From Paludibacteraceae bacterium (GTDB taxonomy: Bacteria; Bacteroidota; Bacteroidia; Bacteroidales; Paludibacteraceae), in the NCBI GenBank assembly GCA_017467185.1, contig JAFTSS010000031.1:1-50640 (forward strand): a stretch of 50,640 bases of DNA, in the 5' to 3' direction. The translations under genes were made by a program, and so were the position numbers. Under the pieces are notes generated by a model. It did no database searches. It was not told the DNA's origin and saw only the letters and a list, made by a program, of their open reading frames with translations. Each line of letters begins with the position of its first letter. Positions within the stretch are counted from its first letter, which is position 1. Positions 50,301 through 50,640 of this stretch are shown here, in pieces.

Positions 50301-50640
50301 TCCATTCAATAGTTTGAATTATTTTGTCTGTTACATTGAATGTTGCAGTATCTTTTGCTCCGTACCATGTGTCATTTTCCTCAACTATTGCAACTATTTG
50401 TGCAGTGCCCAAAGTTTTACTTTCAAGTATGTTGTTTTCTATTGTAATAATGTCACTATTAAGTGATTCATATTTTACAGATCCATATGTTGCTGATGCA
50501 ACTCCTGAAAGAATTTCGCCTAAATTGATATATTTGTCGTTAATCCAACTGATTTCAGGTGTTTTTTTGATGCAAGTAGCCTTTAGTCTTAATATTACAG
50601 TGTGTTGGTCGTCTTTGATTATGATAGCACCATCATAATT
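47398..50640 (-). CDS. Giant T9SS surface protein, C-terminal part (5' end outside window)
   Basis: The frame is open from 50640 down to TAA 47398, giving more than 1080 residues; a TTG start at 50412 is an artefact. It contains Ig-like or choice-of-anchor-like repeats (e.g. residues around TVKVIFSPKKGIDYTAKLAV), a beta-helix-like 'IVTKNEISLSTNGRITIAPQ' block, and ends with a sorting domain (GKPIYLYTTTGQLVATL ... PTGVYIVKSGNKTMKLRIIR), so it is T9SS cargo. A GTCCGACC repeat in frame writes MSDKSDWSDESDQ near 48015-48056, and CTCAACT repeats write LNAKLSTFNAQL in the tail. Confidence 0.85.
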   Translation of the reverse strand, partial: NYDGAIIIKDDQHTVILRLKATCIKKTPEISWINDKYINLGEILSGVASATYGSVKYESLNSDIITIENNILESKTLGTAQIVAIVEENDTWYGAKDTATFNVTDKIIQTIEWNQDFTKLTTTAQLSESGLDLMAKAITRATGEENGNEITYSTTDSLENVIKIIDGKLQIVGPGFAYITAHQQGNDEYAPTYMTKLVFVRKLSGGCSNFLALEHAGNSYGDMGTGFKWGPYSFTDSLTTIGNTISFRTSKTYDVLGSFDTTGDKIIITDNLGNLVYESTLSDGKDKDNNNKSHIVTNKINREATSLTFTLEGNFQVSISDIQVTPAIYLEADHDAINFTSTEVDLNAIKEVVFDWANQSDYAWATIIDDPEGVFSVDSKTAIFGSPTCGDYGTSTVKVIFSPKKGIDYTAKLAVYVGENIETPLLTIPITGKGAKAKQEIYWLNYPLTTADKEVNIAQTTASTHQPITYTILSGNDIAVVNDNNTITILNEGKFTLRAVQKGNDSYLATETIEKEFTTNIGNLIFDNKIGNNNWNTIDNWKPDSRLNLYRNVTPEENINLSIAAPLVINNNTEIVTKNEISLSTNGRITIAPQGKLKANIINGTTTNNLTLQANDKGSAILVYNNTADNKVKASVQLYSIASSDELRNGQPGNFKNPKWQYLGIVTEEVAFSTINPDGSSNWIFRWDETTNATSCWAEELSNGSTLSAWTGYCLAQEVANTYNYSGTLINGNHTYPLTYTPENASDDLGNNLLTNSYTAPIDITTISDANFTNAEANIYIYNTGSYLEWKDQTELEGFNPGQIIVIPVNTISALGNEYPRTIASAQAFFVKATDSGALFTINYEENVFGSARKENVMRTKKMSDKSDWSDESDQTFNSLKIQVTSSTSNDRLYLLEHENTTADFDNGYDAEKIFDNPNGPQIYASTAFGCTSINTDKSFDGQYIGFIANNENELYTLSFDIENLHSYEQLWLYDTETELYVDILNQEEYQFYGTTTPNNNRFYVTSINPNAPEVDNTPTNTETTWEDILTEGKPIYLYTTTGQLVATLNAKLSTFNAQLPTGVYIVKSGNKTMKLRIIR

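Noticed and set aside
47398-50412. The giant gene starting at 50412.
   Set aside because: The codon there is TTG and the frame stays open to the window edge.

Overview
The window is a piece of a low-GC Bacteroidales chromosome. The support is direct: two products carry type IX secretion (T9SS) sorting tails, many genes are preceded by the Bacteroidetes -33 TTTG / -7 TAnnTTTG promoter, Bacteroidetes-restricted families are present (DUF4294, the OmpA/TPR lipoprotein, the four-helix-bundle suffix protein), and the intergenic DNA is full of short palindromes and short tandem repeats. I cannot name the genus.

Layout. 1-12.6 kb is an accessory/defence island read mostly on the minus strand. It holds an IS30-type transposase end fused to an HD-hydrolase gene, a HEPN/MNT toxin-antitoxin pair, two and a half copies of a MutT-like Nudix gene bracketing a three-domain DprA/SLOG-like + SANT-like + PD-(D/E)XK protein, an LlaJI-type restriction module (LlaJI-like nuclease, McrB-like NTPase, one m5C methyltransferase), a DUF1016 nuclease and the remnants of two AlbA/Schlafen-type regulators. 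A small gene is duplicated on both sides of the DUF1016 locus, and one copy is broken by a repeat insertion.

12.9-31 kb is mixed housekeeping: ferritin, a VOC-like protein, a SpoU methyltransferase, a HAD phosphatase, an acyl-CoA synthetase, a TPR protein, a DUF4143 ATPase between two copies of a MITE-like element, a strongly structured leader RNA ahead of two secreted proteins, an EF-hand membrane protein, mazG, cysS with a lipoprotein, a glycosyltransferase with a radical SAM gene, and tsaE.

31-46 kb holds recG, a GT2 glycosyltransferase, an abundant-type OmpA/TPR lipoprotein, a radical SAM/SPASM protein, then mnmG, apt, uvrC, a POT transporter, ribF, a four-helix-bundle protein and tRNA-Gly/tRNA-Leu. 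The plus strand is C-rich left of about 36 kb and G-rich right of about 37.5 kb whichever way the genes point. This, AT-rich DNA with DnaA-box-like 9-mers upstream of mnmG, and a perfect parS-like palindrome just after mnmG make this a candidate replication-origin neighbourhood. 46-50.6 kb holds a DUF4294 gene, a small secreted/membrane protein and the C-terminal >1080 residues of a giant T9SS surface protein cut by the window edge.

The most unusual global property is the repeat load. Tandem 7-mers (TGTGCAT, CTCATTC, CTCAACT, TTATCTG, CTCCTTG types) and 9-mers (TATAGnnnC and GTCCGACCT types) fill intergenic gaps and also run in frame into genes, forming N-termini, linkers and C-termini. The best candidate for an undescribed element is the 20.7-21.04 kb leader RNA: near-consensus promoter, long-range closing helix, several perfect hairpins, and a terminator whose arm can instead pair with an upstream segment.
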